The notes below the pieces were generated by a model. The model saw only the letters and a program-made list of their open reading frames with translations. It was not told the origin of the DNA and did not search any database. A stretch of 6,042 nt of DNA from Phycisphaeraceae bacterium (GTDB lineage Bacteria; Planctomycetota; Phycisphaerae; Phycisphaerales; Zrk34): NCBI GenBank assembly GCA_028281485.1, contig JANQJT010000263.1:1-6042 (forward strand). The letters are read 5' to 3'. Positions 5,816 through 6,042 of the stretch are shown piece by piece; position 1 is the first letter of the stretch, and each line of letters starts with the position of its first letter. The translations under genes and the position numbers were made by a program.

Positions 5816-6042
5816 CTGTTTCGGTCGACGAGGGTGTGACCGTTGTGGTAGCCCGAATAGAGCACGGCGCGAGCCGGGCCGCAGACCGAGGCGGCGTAGG
5901 CGTTGGTGAAGTTCAAGCCGCCCGCGGCCAGCGCGTCGAGATTGGGCGTGAGGATCTGCGTCTGGCCGTTGAAGCCCACGCTGCCGTAGCCCAGATCATC
6001 TGCAAAGATGTGCACGATGTTCGGCTGAGTCGGCAACGTCGC
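5773..6042 (-). pseudogene. Sulfatase N-terminal fragment, start outside the window, domain truncated
   Basis: The frame enters from the right edge as ATLPTQPNIVHIFADDLGYGSVGF. Only a TTG is available at 6034-6036, and the codons before it are also open, so a start and export signal lie beyond the window. FADDLGYG supplies the metal-binding Asp pair. SVCGPARAVLYSGYHNGH contains the C-x-P-x-R motif whose Cys becomes formylglycine, the catalytic residue of type I sulfatases. These enzymes cleave sulfate esters, in planctomycetes commonly of algal polysaccharides. Sulfatase-like sequence continues to about HTLVDRN (near 5818), then turns into PHRPGGADAQLA and stops at 5773-5775. A usual sulfatase has 450-600 residues, so the remaining metal ligands and the C-terminal subdomain are gone. 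The PEP-CTERM tail follows one frame over. An internal deletion of a secreted, PEP-CTERM-anchored sulfatase is the simplest reading; a join of two unrelated genes is possible. Confidence 0.8.

Noticed and set aside
5640..5909. 89-codon + strand open frame over the sulfatase/PEP-CTERM region
   Set aside because: The - strand encodes recognisable sulfatase and PEP-CTERM sequence. The + strand product is a low-complexity Gly/Arg-rich shadow.
1..6042. CRISPR array or insertion sequence
   Set aside because: No regularly spaced repeats, transposase-like frames or terminal inverted repeats were visible anywhere in the window.

Overview
The window looks like a high-GC chromosomal segment from a planctomycete, most likely Phycisphaerae or a relative. 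The pointers are a periplasmic-type sulfatase, a PEP-CTERM (exosortase) sorting tail, a CmpA/NrtA-family nitrate-binding protein and a circularly permuted ATP-grasp relative. This is inference from gene content; there is no marker gene to fix the taxonomy.

Layout: (1) 3-1208, + strand, the 3' part of a CmpA/NrtA-family substrate-binding protein whose start lies left of the window. (2) 1209-1408, non-coding, ending in a very strong ribosome binding site. (3) 1409 to about 2155, + strand, a broken gene: the N-terminal third of a circularly permuted ATP-grasp protein, with a one-base frameshift near 1690, then an abrupt change near 1885 to an unrelated beta-rich segment (FxLYD-like) that runs without a stop into the antisense of the next gene. 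(4) 2156-5232, - strand, an intact two-gene pyruvate formate-lyase operon: pflB (glycyl radical enzyme) followed by pflA (radical SAM activase), joined by a 4-base ATGA overlap. A candidate promoter with two perfect palindromes precedes it. (5) 5372-5477, - strand, a degenerate tRNA-Val(CAC) with an intact 3' half and a rho-independent terminator. (6) 5616-6042, - strand, a terminator, a PEP-CTERM tail and the N-terminal 80-90 residues of a sulfatase. The sulfatase start is outside the window. Its domain is cut off after the active site, and the tail lies in another reading frame, so most of the enzyme is missing.

The pfl operon is the only demonstrably complete functional unit. PflA uses S-adenosylmethionine and a [4Fe-4S] cluster to put a glycyl radical on PflB, which then splits pyruvate with CoA into acetyl-CoA and formate without oxygen. 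This points to a facultative or strict anaerobic fermentative mode. The operon is flanked on both sides by damaged genes (ATP-grasp chimera, tRNA remnant, sulfatase remnant), which suggests a rearrangement-prone locus or, less interestingly, sequence or assembly errors. I did not find a convincing new multi-gene system. The best leads are the junctions at about 1885, 5448 and 5815 and the palindromes at the pflB promoter.
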